Part shown: in pieces, positions 6,751 to 14,197 of the stretch
How the letters are laid out: every line of letters begins with the position of its first letter
Position numbering within the stretch: position 1 is the first letter of the stretch
DNA from: an uncultured Fusibacter sp.
GTDB taxonomy: Bacteria > Bacillota > Clostridia > Peptostreptococcales > Acidaminobacteraceae
Length of the DNA stretch: 16,547 nt
Direction of reading: 5' to 3'
Assembly: GCA_937958285.1 (NCBI GenBank)
Contig: CALFXQ010000430.1
Coordinates: 1-16,547, forward strand
Made by a program: the position numbers and the translations under genes
Notes under the pieces: generated by a model
The model's input: the letters and a program-made list of their open reading frames with translations, nothing else
What the model was told of the DNA's origin: nothing
Database searches by the model: none

Positions 6751-6809
6751 CTAGTGAATACCACAAAAATCTCGAGTCCATAACTTGGATATCGAAAGGA
6801 GTTGGATTT

Positions 6810-7340
6810 ATGAAAGTAATCGTAAGCGGAAAAAACATTCATGTAAGAGAAGACTTAAAAGACAGCCTCAACGAAAAACTAGAGAAGTTCGATCGGTATT
6901 TCAACAGCGATGTAGAAGCTTTTGCAACACTCAGTCATATTAAAGATCAACAAGTTGTCGAGGTGACCATTCCATTGAAGCACGGCGTGATTCTAAGAGC
7001 CGAAGAAACTTCAGACAATATGCTAACGTCAATTGATCGCGTGGTGGACCGATTGGCAAAGCAACTCAAAAAACACAAAACAGGCCTCGAAAAGCGTTAT
7101 AGAAAACACGAAACCATTCGCTTTGAACATATTCCAGAGCCTGAGGAAGCTCACGATCTTAAAAAAATCGTCAAGGCAAAAAAATTCCCAGTCAAACCAA
7201 TGGACCCAGAAGAAGCGGTGCTTCAAATGCAAATGCTCAACCATGATTTCTTCGTCTTCTTAAATGCAGACACAGAAGAAGTCAATGTAGTCTACAATAG
7301 AAAAGATGGCCAATTTGGTTTAATTGAACCTTATGTATAA
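6810..7340 (+). CDS. hpf: Ribosome hibernation promoting factor, long form
   Basis: The 176-residue protein has the N-terminal ribosome-binding domain (about 1-100, starting 'MKVIVSGKNIHVREDLK' and containing 'VEVTIPLKHGVILRAEE') and the C-terminal dimerisation domain (about 120-176, 'DPEEAVLQMQMLNHDFFVF' to 'GQFGLIEPYV') that defines the long form. In stationary phase or stress the long form sits in the mRNA channel of the 30S subunit and joins two 70S ribosomes into an inactive 100S dimer. ATG 6810 has AAAGGAG eight bases upstream. It is a single-gene unit, divergent from the chemoreceptor unit and closed by a strong terminator. The family assignment is firm. Confidence 0.95.
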   Translation: MKVIVSGKNIHVREDLKDSLNEKLEKFDRYFNSDVEAFATLSHIKDQQVVEVTIPLKHGVILRAEETSDNMLTSIDRVVDRLAKQLKKHKTGLEKRYRKHETIRFEHIPEPEEAHDLKKIVKAKKFPVKPMDPEEAVLQMQMLNHDFFVFLNADTEEVNVVYNRKDGQFGLIEPYV

Positions 7341-7348
7341 TAAACAAA

Positions 7349-7378
7349 AAGCCCCTCAGTCGAGGGGCTTTCGTTTTT
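7349..7378. terminator. Strong terminator usable from both strands
   Basis: A perfect stem AAGCCCCTC/GAGGGGCTT with a 4-base loop (7349-7370) is followed on the + strand by TCGTTTTT and on the - strand by TTTTGTTTA. It lies between hpf and the converging FlgN-like gene and should end transcription from both. Confidence 0.92.
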
Positions 7379-7388
7379 CTTGACAGAA

Positions 7389-7829
7389 CTATTCTAGCTC
7401 AAAGAAATTCTTTGTGTAATTGTAAATCTTATTGCGATCGATATGCTTTGCACTTGTTTTTAATGCTTCGAATGCGGCATCTATTTGATCCGAAACCAAC
7501 TCGTCAGATGATTTAAGTGACACCATGGCCTTAAGCACCTTACCCGCTTCTATTTTGAGTGTTTTAAGTTCAGGGTACTGCTCAATTTTTAGGCTTGCCA
7601 AATCAGAGATGCCCGCCTCGTCTTTAAGGCGTTCAATACCTTGAATAATCTTGTTGTCTACAACATCAATCGCCGTAGCAAGGCCCTGTTTTTTCTCCAT
7701 CAGCTCTTTAATCGCCGTAAAGTCCCGCTGCAGCGCGCGCTCCTCTAATAGCTCATTGGCTGCCAGATATGCAGTTATAAAACTCATTTTTTCTGATTGA
7801 TAAGCAATCAGTTGCTGAATTAAAGTCAT
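7389..7829 (-). CDS. FlgN-like flagellar chaperone (tentative)
   Basis: The protein is a small, entirely helical, Leu/Glu/Lys-rich 146-residue product. An upstream ATG at 7874 is in frame, but ATG 7829 is preferred because GGAGG (7836-7840) is six bases before it and the longer N-terminus contains unlikely aromatic and Arg-rich residues. Its length, its helical pattern ('ELLEERALQRDFTAIKELMEKKQGLATAI', about residues 28-56) and its location at the end of a flagellar filament gene set fit the FlgN family, the export chaperone of the hook-filament junction proteins FlgK and FlgL. There is no diagnostic motif, so the assignment rests mainly on context. A terminator upstream and an extended -10 box suggest that it is transcribed separately from the fliD-to-yjfB genes. 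Confidence 0.55.
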   Translation of the reverse strand: MTLIQQLIAYQSEKMSFITAYLAANELLEERALQRDFTAIKELMEKKQGLATAIDVVDNKIIQGIERLKDEAGISDLASLKIEQYPELKTLKIEAGKVLKAMVSLKSSDELVSDQIDAAFEALKTSAKHIDRNKIYNYTKNFFELE

Positions 7830-7876
7830 GGACGGCCTCCAAACAAAATTGCGCAAACTAAAAATCGCATACATCT

Positions 7877-7885
7877 ATTATAACA
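7877..7885 (-). promoter_or_regulatory. Extended -10 promoter for the FlgN-like gene
   Basis: Read on the - strand, TGTTATAAT is a perfect extended -10 element (TGN plus TATAAT). It lies about 48 bases before ATG 7829 and 37 bases before its ribosome binding site, right after the terminator of the preceding gene. No good -35 box is present, as is usual for extended -10 promoters. Confidence 0.5.
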
Positions 7886-7913
7886 TAAAGAAAAGCAACG
7901 CACATGCGCTGCT
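7885..7913 (-). terminator. Terminator after the yjfB-like gene
   Basis: The - strand has a nine-pair stem with one G-U pair (7905-7913 with 7894-7902), of which the innermost pair must open to form the loop. It overlaps the stop codon of the yjfB-like gene and is followed by TTTTCTTT. It should end the fliD-flaG-fliS-yjfB transcript. Confidence 0.7.
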
Positions 7914-8088
7914 AAACTTTGATGTCCAAATTTTGTCCTACGCCAGTCATTTTTGCCACATCCTTCGACATGTCCAAAATGGTCTGAAGGGATTGGGCAT
8001 CTTGATGCATCACTTTGCGCATCACGCTCATATTGACGGCCTTTTGCAGACTATAAGTCTGAGCAGCCATATATGGGTTGATTGTCAT
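7912..8088 (-). CDS. yjfB: YjfB-family small motility-associated protein
   Basis: This 58-residue gene starts at ATG 8088 with AAAGGA upstream and reads MTINPYMAAQ... to a C-terminal GVGQNLDIKV. The overall form, a Met/Gln/Ala-rich helix with 'SVMRKVMHQDAQSLQTILD' followed by a short 'GxxLD-I-(K/R)-hydrophobic' tail, resembles the putative motility protein family typified by B. subtilis YjfB, whose expression is linked to the flagellar sigma factor. Its precise role is unknown. It starts 26 bases after the fliS stop and is the last gene before a terminator, so it belongs to the filament-assembly transcript. No secretion signal is visible. Confidence 0.75.
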   Translation of the reverse strand: MTINPYMAAQTYSLQKAVNMSVMRKVMHQDAQSLQTILDMSKDVAKMTGVGQNLDIKV

Positions 8089-8114
8089 GTGAACACATCC
8101 TTTCTATCGCAAGG

Positions 8115-8579
8115 CTAGACGAGAGCCATTGCTTCTTTCCAGGTGTCTCGCATTTGTTCTGCGATTTCGAGTGCTTCGCTCATAGGTTCATCGACCTTTT
8201 TAAGGTTTGCCTCAACGAGTCGATCGTATATAAAATCATAGAGCGAATCGAGCTGATTGCTGATTTCATAATCCATATTAAGCGTCGATTGAAGTTCTAC
8301 AACAATGGCCTGAGCTCTAATCAATGCATCGCTTGTTCTATCGATACTGTTTTGCTCATTGTGCAAGCGCGCTGTTTTTATAAAACGCACCAGACCTTCA
8401 TAGAGCATAAATGTCAATTCTTGAGGCTTTGCACTTAAGACCTTCTGTTCTAAATAGGCATCTTGTTGACTTTTAGATGTCGTTTGCTTTTGGGAGTCCT
8501 TTGTTAGGGTCTTTTCGGTTTGACGCATCGCCATCGCATTGGCGGGCTTTTTATAGTTATATGGATTCAAAACAGCCAT
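8115..8579 (-). CDS. fliS: Flagellin export chaperone FliS
   Basis: FliS binds newly made flagellin through its C-terminal helix, prevents cytoplasmic polymerisation and hands it to the flagellar export gate. Seen in 154 residues: the family core 'PQELTFMLYEGLVRFIKTA' from about residue 52, and 'LNMDYEISNQLDSLYDFIYDRL' (about 100-121), which correspond to the conserved FliS helices. ATG 8579 has AAAGGAGAG upstream. Odd: about 50 residues precede the core, whereas usual FliS proteins have about 15. The extra part is rich in Lys, Gln, Ser and Thr and looks disordered. The expected client here is the protease-bearing flagellin encoded just upstream. Confidence 0.93.
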   Translation of the reverse strand: MAVLNPYNYKKPANAMAMRQTEKTLTKDSQKQTTSKSQQDAYLEQKVLSAKPQELTFMLYEGLVRFIKTARLHNEQNSIDRTSDALIRAQAIVVELQSTLNMDYEISNQLDSLYDFIYDRLVEANLKKVDEPMSEALEIAEQMRDTWKEAMALV

Positions 8580-8617
8580 GTCCTCTCTCCTTTATCTCTG
8601 ATCCTGCAAGTGTTAAG

Positions 8618-9028
8618 TTAGGCCTTCTCATCTACAAAAAGACCCGCTAACTCCCACATCTTTGCAATCATATCTTGAATTTTTCTGGGCGGAAACTCAG
8701 CAATGACTTCTTTTGTATCAGAGTCCATCAACTTGTACATGATTGCATGGGTCACTTCATGTACTTCCCGTTCAATATAGCGATTATATTGCTTTAATGT
8801 TTTATTAGCTTGGTTTACAGATTGTTCTAGAACGTCTTCTTGCTGCTCTCTTGCCTCTTCTAAAACCCCTTGAGGTTTTGTGTCGCCACGCTCTGCTTGA
8901 AGTGGCATTACTTCTGGGTCTAGTTTTACTTTGGCGGGTTCTGCCGCGGGCTTAATCGGCTCATAATTGCGTTGCGGTTGCGAAATCTTATCTACTGGCA
9001 TGCCACTGGATACCTGATTGATTTTCAT
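8618..9028 (-). CDS. flaG: Flagellar protein FlaG
   Basis: The C-terminal half carries the FlaG domain (about residues 68-136): 'VNQANKTLKQYNRYIEREVH', 'KLMDSDTKEVIAEFPPRKI' and a final helix. The first 65 residues are Pro/Glu/Lys-rich and probably flexible. FlaG proteins influence filament length in several bacteria, but their mechanism is not settled. ATG 9028 has GGGAGGG six bases upstream. It lies 12 bases after the FliT-like gene and 38 bases before fliS, within one transcript. Confidence 0.92.
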   Translation of the reverse strand: MKINQVSSGMPVDKISQPQRNYEPIKPAAEPAKVKLDPEVMPLQAERGDTKPQGVLEEAREQQEDVLEQSVNQANKTLKQYNRYIEREVHEVTHAIMYKLMDSDTKEVIAEFPPRKIQDMIAKMWELAGLFVDEKA

Positions 9029-9040
9029 ACGATTCCCTCC

Positions 9041-9412
9041 CTATTTTTTTTGATCGAAAAAAACACTGGGTTGCTCAGATTGTTTACTGAAATATCGCTG
9101 ATAGGCAAGTTTGTTTTTTCCATGATTCGCCTGTTCTTGCCTGACACCTTGAATTTGATCTGTAAGGTGTGTGAGTTGTGTTTCAAATCTGTCGACAAGT
9201 GATTTTTCGAGCTTCTCAATTTCATCGACAATCACCGCGATTTCTGGGTCTTTTTGTTCATTTAGACGATTGTCTTGAGTATAAGGCTCCAAATCTACTA
9301 TGATTTGATTCCGCATTTCAAGCAAGTATTCTAAGTGGTCGATCTCTATTGCCCAATCTAATGACTCAATCTCCCTTGTAATTTCCAGATAAGCCATTAA
9401 CAACTCGCCCAT
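9041..9412 (-). CDS. fliT: FliT-like flagellar chaperone
   Basis: This 123-residue, largely helical acidic protein starts inside the fliD stop (TAATG, one base shared) and is therefore translationally coupled to it. A small helical protein directly after fliD is in most Bacillota FliT, the export chaperone of the filament cap FliD. Sequence conservation in FliT is weak, and here the assignment rests on size, helical pattern ('LEYLLEMRNQIIVDLEPY', about 27-44, resembles the FliT core) and position. Confidence 0.65.
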   Translation of the reverse strand: MGELLMAYLEITREIESLDWAIEIDHLEYLLEMRNQIIVDLEPYTQDNRLNEQKDPEIAVIVDEIEKLEKSLVDRFETQLTHLTDQIQGVRQEQANHGKNKLAYQRYFSKQSEQPSVFFDQKK

Positions 9413-11310
9413 TAAGCACCGCCTCCAAAGTTACCCGAAACAAAACTGGATTGCTGGTTAAATCGCGCCATTGCTTGTTCAAGTCTGGTAAATTGCTTGT
9501 AGTAGGTATCTTCTTTTGTGTACAGTTTATCCATCAAAAGACTTATGCGTGTATCGTAATCAAGGAGCTTCTTGCTAAGTTCGCTCGTCACTGCTGAAGA
9601 TAGTCCCTCTATACCTGCTTTTTCTACCAAAGTCCCCCTTGTACCATTGGTATCAATCGTGGTACGCACATTGTCGCGAATAACGTCGAACAGTCTATTG
9701 ACTAAACCATTTTCACTGTAGCGCTTGGCGCGATTGTCCACATCGTCGTAGGTGGTAGTCGATTGCTTTGTAAAAAAATTCACGACATCAGTTGCCTTAT
9801 TGGCCAAGGCATCTTTTAACTTAGATTCATTCAGTGTGATCTTTCCGCCATCTTTATAGTTCGATGACATTTCTATACCTATTTGATTGGCAGTGATGCC
9901 CATGCCTTCAACTTGGTCCACAAAGGTTCTGCGCAATTCTCCCACTACGCGTTGAAGTAATGCATCACTTCGCAACAATCCTTTTTTGGTCGTTGCTTCC
10001 CATTTTTCAATCTCTTCTTTTTCCATCCCTTCCTTTTGCTCATCAGTAAGGGGTTTATAGCTATATTCGCGCTTTTCTCGTAGTTTTTCGGTGATTTTGC
10101 CTATAATTTCGTTGTACTTTTCAACGAAGCTCTTTATCCGATCGACTACCTTTTGAGTATCATTCGTAATGGCTACATTAATTGGACCATCGGCAATTGC
10201 CAACGTCTCGTTGAGGGTGACTGTCACCCCGCTAATCTTTACCTCATTAGTCATACTTGTCATTGCAACGCCATTTACCGTTAGTCGCGCGTCTTGTCCA
10301 CGCACTTTAGTGGCTTCTGATAAGCCAAAATTCGCTAAAAATGCCGCTGAATCATCGGCTGCGCCTATGGCAATTTCGTTGACAAAGCCCGTTTTATTGT
10401 TAGTCATTGAAAACTGACCAGATACTGCATCGTATGCTACTTTCACACCTGCACTACTCGTGTTGATTTTCGACATCATTGCCGATACTGTATCTGTTTT
10501 CTTAATGCCAAAATTGCTCACACCATTAATACTTAATTGAATATCATCGTCTGTAATGCCAAACACATCACCAATAGTTTTAGAGAGATCGATAAAGTTT
10601 TGACTCTCTGATGCAATGCCCATATGCCCTAGTAGGTTTGCATCTAACGTCTCTATCTTGGCTTGACGGCCCACCATATTGACTGTTATCTGATTACCTG
10701 CATCGAGGGTAACACTGCTTGCATTTGCACCAAAAATTGCATTGATTTTACTCTGCATATCGGAACGCATATCTTCAGCATTTCCATATCCTCCAGAGAG
10801 GGTAATTGCCTTTTTAACACCGTCTACAGTGAGGTAGAATTGATCCTCACCACCTGCAATCGCAGCATTAATATCCACAAGTTTTGCGGCTATATCTTCT
10901 GTTCCAGAAATCGATTTTACTCTGCCTTGAGTACGCCATTCTTCACCCTTGGCAAGTTGCGTAATCTCAGAAATAGACAAGCTTGAAATCGATGTCTCTG
11001 CAGTCGCAGAGACTGTGACTTTACCCGTTGCTGCACCCGCGCGCGTAGCACTGGCCACAAAAGTATTAAAGGCCGTCGCCGATCTCAAGTTGCTTTCCGG
11101 CTTAAGGGCATCGAAGAAATTGGACTGAAAGCCCACCAATAAAGAAGATATCTCTCTATAGCCTTGCTGTTGCCAGGTCATAAGTTGCTTTTGCTGTTTT
11201 ACGCGATCTACCTTAGTGCGCTCTACCTTAATTAAATCCTTGATTATATTCTCAGTATCTAGACCTGAAGCCAAGCCATTTATACGGGAAGTATTACTGA
11301 CTGTTGTCAT
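9412..11310 (-). CDS. fliD: Flagellar filament cap protein FliD (hook-associated protein 2)
   Basis: FliD forms the cap complex at the filament tip that folds each exported flagellin subunit into place. Seen in 632 residues: the N-terminal FliD domain with the family opening 'SRINGLASGLDTENIIKDL' (8-26), a long variable central part rich in Thr, Ala, Asp and Ser, the typical 'VVDRIKSFVEKYNEIIGKI' stretch where the C-terminal domain begins (about 390), and a C-terminal coiled coil. The protein is longer than the roughly 500 residues of B. subtilis FliD, with the extra length in the exposed middle. ATG 11310 has GGAGG seven bases upstream. It is the first gene after a sigma-28 promoter and just follows the flagellin terminator. 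Confidence 0.95.
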   Translation of the reverse strand: MTTVSNTSRINGLASGLDTENIIKDLIKVERTKVDRVKQQKQLMTWQQQGYREISSLLVGFQSNFFDALKPESNLRSATAFNTFVASATRAGAATGKVTVSATAETSISSLSISEITQLAKGEEWRTQGRVKSISGTEDIAAKLVDINAAIAGGEDQFYLTVDGVKKAITLSGGYGNAEDMRSDMQSKINAIFGANASSVTLDAGNQITVNMVGRQAKIETLDANLLGHMGIASESQNFIDLSKTIGDVFGITDDDIQLSINGVSNFGIKKTDTVSAMMSKINTSSAGVKVAYDAVSGQFSMTNNKTGFVNEIAIGAADDSAAFLANFGLSEATKVRGQDARLTVNGVAMTSMTNEVKISGVTVTLNETLAIADGPINVAITNDTQKVVDRIKSFVEKYNEIIGKITEKLREKREYSYKPLTDEQKEGMEKEEIEKWEATTKKGLLRSDALLQRVVGELRRTFVDQVEGMGITANQIGIEMSSNYKDGGKITLNESKLKDALANKATDVVNFFTKQSTTTYDDVDNRAKRYSENGLVNRLFDVIRDNVRTTIDTNGTRGTLVEKAGIEGLSSAVTSELSKKLLDYDTRISLLMDKLYTKEDTYYKQFTRLEQAMARFNQQSSFVSGNFGGGA

Positions 11311-11358
11311 TTTAGCACCTCCAAATCGACATCCGTGCCGTTAACATTCTTATAGATT

Positions 11359-11385
11359 GTATCGGCAAATACTCAAAAAACTTTA
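11359..11385 (-). promoter_or_regulatory. Sigma-28 (SigD/FliA) promoter of the fliD transcript
   Basis: Read on the - strand: TAAA (11382-11385), exactly 15 bases, then GCCGATAC (11359-11366). This is the sigma-28 consensus TAAA-N15-GCCGATAW with only the last base off. It lies about 50 bases before fliD and should make fliD, fliT, flaG, fliS and yjfB late flagellar genes. Confidence 0.92.
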
Positions 11386-11387
11386 GC

Positions 11388-11413
11388 AAAAAACCCCGCC
11401 GCAGCGAGGTTTT
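11388..11413 (-). terminator. Terminator after flagellin
   Basis: On the - strand, AAAACCTCGC pairs with GCGGGGTTTT (11404-11413 with 11390-11399, one U-G pair) around a 4-base loop, followed directly by a run of T. It lies 26 bases after the flagellin stop codon and isolates the abundant flagellin transcript from fliD. Confidence 0.88.
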
Positions 11414-11438
11414 TAACCATAATCACCTAACCCCTTTT

Positions 11439-13094
11439 TTATCTCAACAGCTGAACCACACTTTGTGGCAACTGATTAGATTGGGCTAGCATGGCCTGGG
11501 CTGCTTGACTCAATATGTTAGTTTTAGTATACGACATCATTTCTTTGGCCATATCGAGATCGCGAATGCGACTCTCTGAGGCTTGCAGATTTTCAGCGTA
11601 ATTATCGTTCATGCGCATGGCGTATTCCATGCGATTTTGAAGCGCTCCAAGCATTGATCGTTTGGTAGAGACTGTCCCTATTGCAGAATCAAACTTGTTA
11701 ATGGCATCATCTGTATCGTCTGTAACATCAATCTCGACAAGTCCCATGGACTCTGTGCGAATATCTATATTTGACACATAGGATATTTGGCCCGCGTTGG
11801 CACCCATCTGAATCATAAAGCGATCTACATTGCTCGTAGTGCTAGGGAAAATAATATTGAATGGCGTTGGGTTGTTATTGAGTGCAATAGGGTCTGCGAC
11901 GATGTTTTCAGCTGTAATTGCCGCACCACCATGATCGCTTCCGCCAATAGAACCCGTATCCACTTCGTCGACACCAACAGCTTGTATGTCTAAGGTACCA
12001 TAATAAGCCACTGCTCCGGCCGCAAACTGGGTTTGAAAATCTGCAGTACCGGTATATGCCGTGTGATTGATAATTGCTTGATCTAACCCCACCGACTCTA
12101 CTGATGCAACAAAATTGGAGAAGTTTCCAGAATCTAAGTTCTCCTCTAAAAACTTTATCGCTAAATACGACCCAGAGTAATGTTGGCTATTGGCAATCCA
12201 ACCGCCCCCAATAGCGCTTGTACCTGCAGCGACCACTGCTGCCAAGCCATAAATGGAAACGTCGTTTTTAATGCGTTCATCGGCACCGTGAATAAATTCA
12301 GCTGTACCCTCTTTGAACCAGTTAGGCAAGCTCAAGTAATTGGACATCTGATCAGCCATCACAGCATGCACCATCTCGTGAGCAATGATGCGATCGTTGT
12401 ACATATCCCCATAGGGATTCGTGCCATTTGGCAAGGTACTTGGATCAAAATCTGCCCGTTCAATGTACATTGCCAGTCCCACAAGTGTGGCCCCACTCCA
12501 CGAACTTTGAACATACGCAAGATTTCCGCCCGGTGCGCCATCTACAATATAGATAGGTAAATCTCGGTTAGAAGCTGTTAAGCCATAATGCGTATTAATC
12601 ATATTGGCAGAGAGCTCTAACCAGCCGGTTTTTAGACCCTGAATGATGTTTTGTGACACGGCATCATCCGTTGATTCTGTGCGATTGAGAAGCTTTACGG
12701 TGTTAAACTCTGTGGTATTGGCGATGCGATTGACCTCGATAAATAATTGATCGATTTCCTTTTGGAGCTCTTGCTTGTCTTGAGTCGTATTTGTATCGTT
12801 TGCCGCTTGAATGGTCAGTTCTCTTCCGCGCTGTAGCATGGCATGCACTTCTTGCATTGCCCCCTCTGCAGTTTGAATTAGAGATACCCCATCTTGAATA
12901 TTTCGCGATGCTTGTGTGACACCGCGGATCTGCGCCCGCATCTTTTCTGAAATTGAGAGTCCCGCAGCATCATCTCCCGCGCGATTCACCTTTTGTCCAG
13001 AGGATAGCTTTTCCAATGATTTGGAAAGCGCCGACTGATTCACACCCATTTGTCTGTGAGCGTTCATCGAAACGATGTTATTATTAATTCTCAT
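11439..13094 (-). CDS. fliC: Flagellinolysin: flagellin with a zinc metallopeptidase domain in the variable region
   Basis: Residues 1-140 are the conserved flagellin N-terminal D0/D1 part ('MRINNNIVSMNAHRQMG', 'LSSGQKVNRAGDDAAGLSIS'), and about 460-551 the matching C-terminal D1/D0 part ('RIRDLDMAKEMMSYTKTNIL', ending in QSVVQLLR). Between them, about residues 145-450, lies not a plain D2/D3 domain but a peptidase: HEMVH (239-243) is an HEXXH zinc motif, and Glu262 in 'NWFKEGTAEF' follows the second His after exactly 18 residues, giving the gluzincin pattern HEXXH-X18-E. Proteolytic flagellins of this kind are known as flagellinolysins; their filaments carry thousands of active protease copies. 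All catalytic and metal-binding residues are present, so activity is expected. The substrate is unknown. AAGGAGG (13101-13107) precedes ATG 13094. The gene follows nonulosonate genes, and glycosylation of the exposed part is likely by inference. Confidence 0.95.
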   Translation of the reverse strand: MRINNNIVSMNAHRQMGVNQSALSKSLEKLSSGQKVNRAGDDAAGLSISEKMRAQIRGVTQASRNIQDGVSLIQTAEGAMQEVHAMLQRGRELTIQAANDTNTTQDKQELQKEIDQLFIEVNRIANTTEFNTVKLLNRTESTDDAVSQNIIQGLKTGWLELSANMINTHYGLTASNRDLPIYIVDGAPGGNLAYVQSSWSGATLVGLAMYIERADFDPSTLPNGTNPYGDMYNDRIIAHEMVHAVMADQMSNYLSLPNWFKEGTAEFIHGADERIKNDVSIYGLAAVVAAGTSAIGGGWIANSQHYSGSYLAIKFLEENLDSGNFSNFVASVESVGLDQAIINHTAYTGTADFQTQFAAGAVAYYGTLDIQAVGVDEVDTGSIGGSDHGGAAITAENIVADPIALNNNPTPFNIIFPSTTSNVDRFMIQMGANAGQISYVSNIDIRTESMGLVEIDVTDDTDDAINKFDSAIGTVSTKRSMLGALQNRMEYAMRMNDNYAENLQASESRIRDLDMAKEMMSYTKTNILSQAAQAMLAQSNQLPQSVVQLLR

Positions 13095-13112
13095 GGCCTG
13101 CCTCCTTGCAGA

Positions 13113-13140
13113 TTGTCGTCATAGCATCATGCTAAACTTA
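13113..13140 (-). promoter_or_regulatory. Possible sigma-28-like promoter of flagellin
   Basis: On the - strand, TAAG (13137-13140), 16 bases, then GACGACAA (13113-13120) gives an imperfect sigma-28 element (6 of 8 in the -10 box). The spacer contains a 13-base inverted repeat TAGCATCATGCTA (13122-13134). Weak point: transcription would begin about at the ribosome binding site, leaving an almost absent leader. The real promoter may lie farther upstream inside the neuB gene. Confidence 0.3.
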
Positions 13141-13150
13141 TCACCATGTA

Positions 13151-14197
13151 TTAAACTAAATCAAACCAATCCAACTTCTGATCGCTTTTTACATCGCACT
13201 TTAACGTTCTTCCAATCACATGCTCCCAGTCACTCGGTGCGATACCATCTCCTGGTCGCTTATAGTCTATGTCTGACTCGGATAATACATATCCAGCAGG
13301 CAAATCCCTAACAACGACAATACTTCTTCTAAAGGCCGACAAGCGCTCTTGTGATTCAAAAACCACTTTGTATGGAACACCCAACATCTGAGCACCCCGC
13401 TTAGCAGCCTCACAAATCATTCGCAACTCCTGTGGATCTGCTGATACTTTATGGTCCCATCCAAACATCTCCTTGTCTAAGGTGAAGTGTTTTTCAAGTA
13501 CCTTGATGCCCTTGGCCATTGCCATAATTGGTGCGATTAAACCAATTGTGTGGTCTGAAAAGCCCACCGGATACTTATACAGCATTTGATAGGCATCGAT
13601 ATTGTTTAAGTTTACTTCATGATCTTGCGGTGGGTAAATTGAGACACAGTGCAATAGCACAATCTCGTTACAGCCACAAGACTCGAGGGTTCTAATGGCC
13701 ATATCTACTTCTGAAAGAGTGCTTAGTCCAGTAGACAACACCACTGGCCGACCTTTTTTCGCGAGATATCGCAAAAATGGAATATTGCTTAAATCCATTG
13801 AGGCAACCTTGATGAATTTTGCATCGAGTTGTTCTACTAAGAAATCTGCCTCACGTTTTGAGAAAGGCGTTGAAGCGAAATCTATGCCGACATTATCACA
13901 ATAGGTTTTTAGGGTTAACAGCTCACTTTCACTGACGCTAAAGGCTTCGACAATGGATTCCAAAGAAAAATCCTCTCTTTGTCGATAGTCGTCTTTGAGA
14001 AAGTAATTGCTCTCATAAACCGACTTTGAGAAAATGGTGTCTTTAGTCCAGGACTGAAACTTGACACAGTCAGCACCTGCCATCTTCGCTTCGTCGATGA
14101 GCCTTTTTGCCAGGTCTATATCGCCATTGTGATTGGATCCTATTTCTGCAATCACATAGGGTTGTTTTGCGCTTTTTAAATCATTATAATTAAACAC
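13151..14197 (-). CDS. neuB: NeuB-family nonulosonate (legionaminate/pseudaminate-type) synthase
   Basis: NeuB enzymes condense phosphoenolpyruvate with a six-carbon amino sugar to make a nine-carbon nonulosonic acid. Seen in 348 residues: 'YVIAEIGSNHNGDIDLAK' (14-31), 'GADCVKFQSW', 'DFASTPFSKREADFL', 'GFSDHTIGL', 'LEKHFTLDKEMFGWDHKVS', and a C-terminal SAF/antifreeze-like domain (about 290-348) that closes over the active site. The frame is open to 14290, but GTG 14197 is preferred: AGGAGG lies nine bases upstream, the protein then has the normal family length, and the overlap with the preceding glycosyltransferase is only 8 bases. The exact sugar cannot be read from the sequence; the PtmE and CMP-transferase neighbours, as in the Campylobacter legionaminate locus, favour a legionaminic acid type. 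It directly precedes flagellin. Confidence 0.88.
   Translation of the reverse strand: MFNYNDLKSAKQPYVIAEIGSNHNGDIDLAKRLIDEAKMAGADCVKFQSWTKDTIFSKSVYESNYFLKDDYRQREDFSLESIVEAFSVSESELLTLKTYCDNVGIDFASTPFSKREADFLVEQLDAKFIKVASMDLSNIPFLRYLAKKGRPVVLSTGLSTLSEVDMAIRTLESCGCNEIVLLHCVSIYPPQDHEVNLNNIDAYQMLYKYPVGFSDHTIGLIAPIMAMAKGIKVLEKHFTLDKEMFGWDHKVSADPQELRMICEAAKRGAQMLGVPYKVVFESQERLSAFRRSIVVVRDLPAGYVLSESDIDYKRPGDGIAPSDWEHVIGRTLKCDVKSDQKLDWFDLV

Larger units (their letters stand above)
6453..6809. other. Divergent intergenic region between the chemoreceptor unit and hpf
   Basis: This 357-base gap must hold the control regions for both directions. It contains two perfect palindromes near the chemoreceptor (6507-6518 and 6522-6535), a run of eight A followed by G and six T (about 6703-6717), and a sigma-B-like element before hpf (6726-6750). 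No coding sequence with a ribosome binding site, no RNA gene and no riboswitch structure was recognised. A convincing vegetative promoter for the - strand unit was not found; the best candidate is TTGCGA (about 6517-6522 on the - strand) with CATATT 19 bases on, which would place the cre-like palindrome between its two boxes. Confidence 0.6.

Noticed and set aside
7830..7874. Longer N-terminus of the FlgN-like protein from ATG 7874
   Set aside because: It would start almost at the extended -10 box (7877-7885), before the expected transcript start, while ATG 7829 has GGAGG at ideal spacing.
11745..12662. Peptidase insert in flagellin as a mobile element or assembly chimera
   Set aside because: The frame is continuous, there are no repeats or inverted ends at the borders, and this domain arrangement is a known flagellin class.
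13122..13134. 13-base inverted repeat as an operator of flagellin
   Set aside because: The half-sites are only six AT-rich bases and the surrounding promoter call is weak; noted in the promoter entry only.
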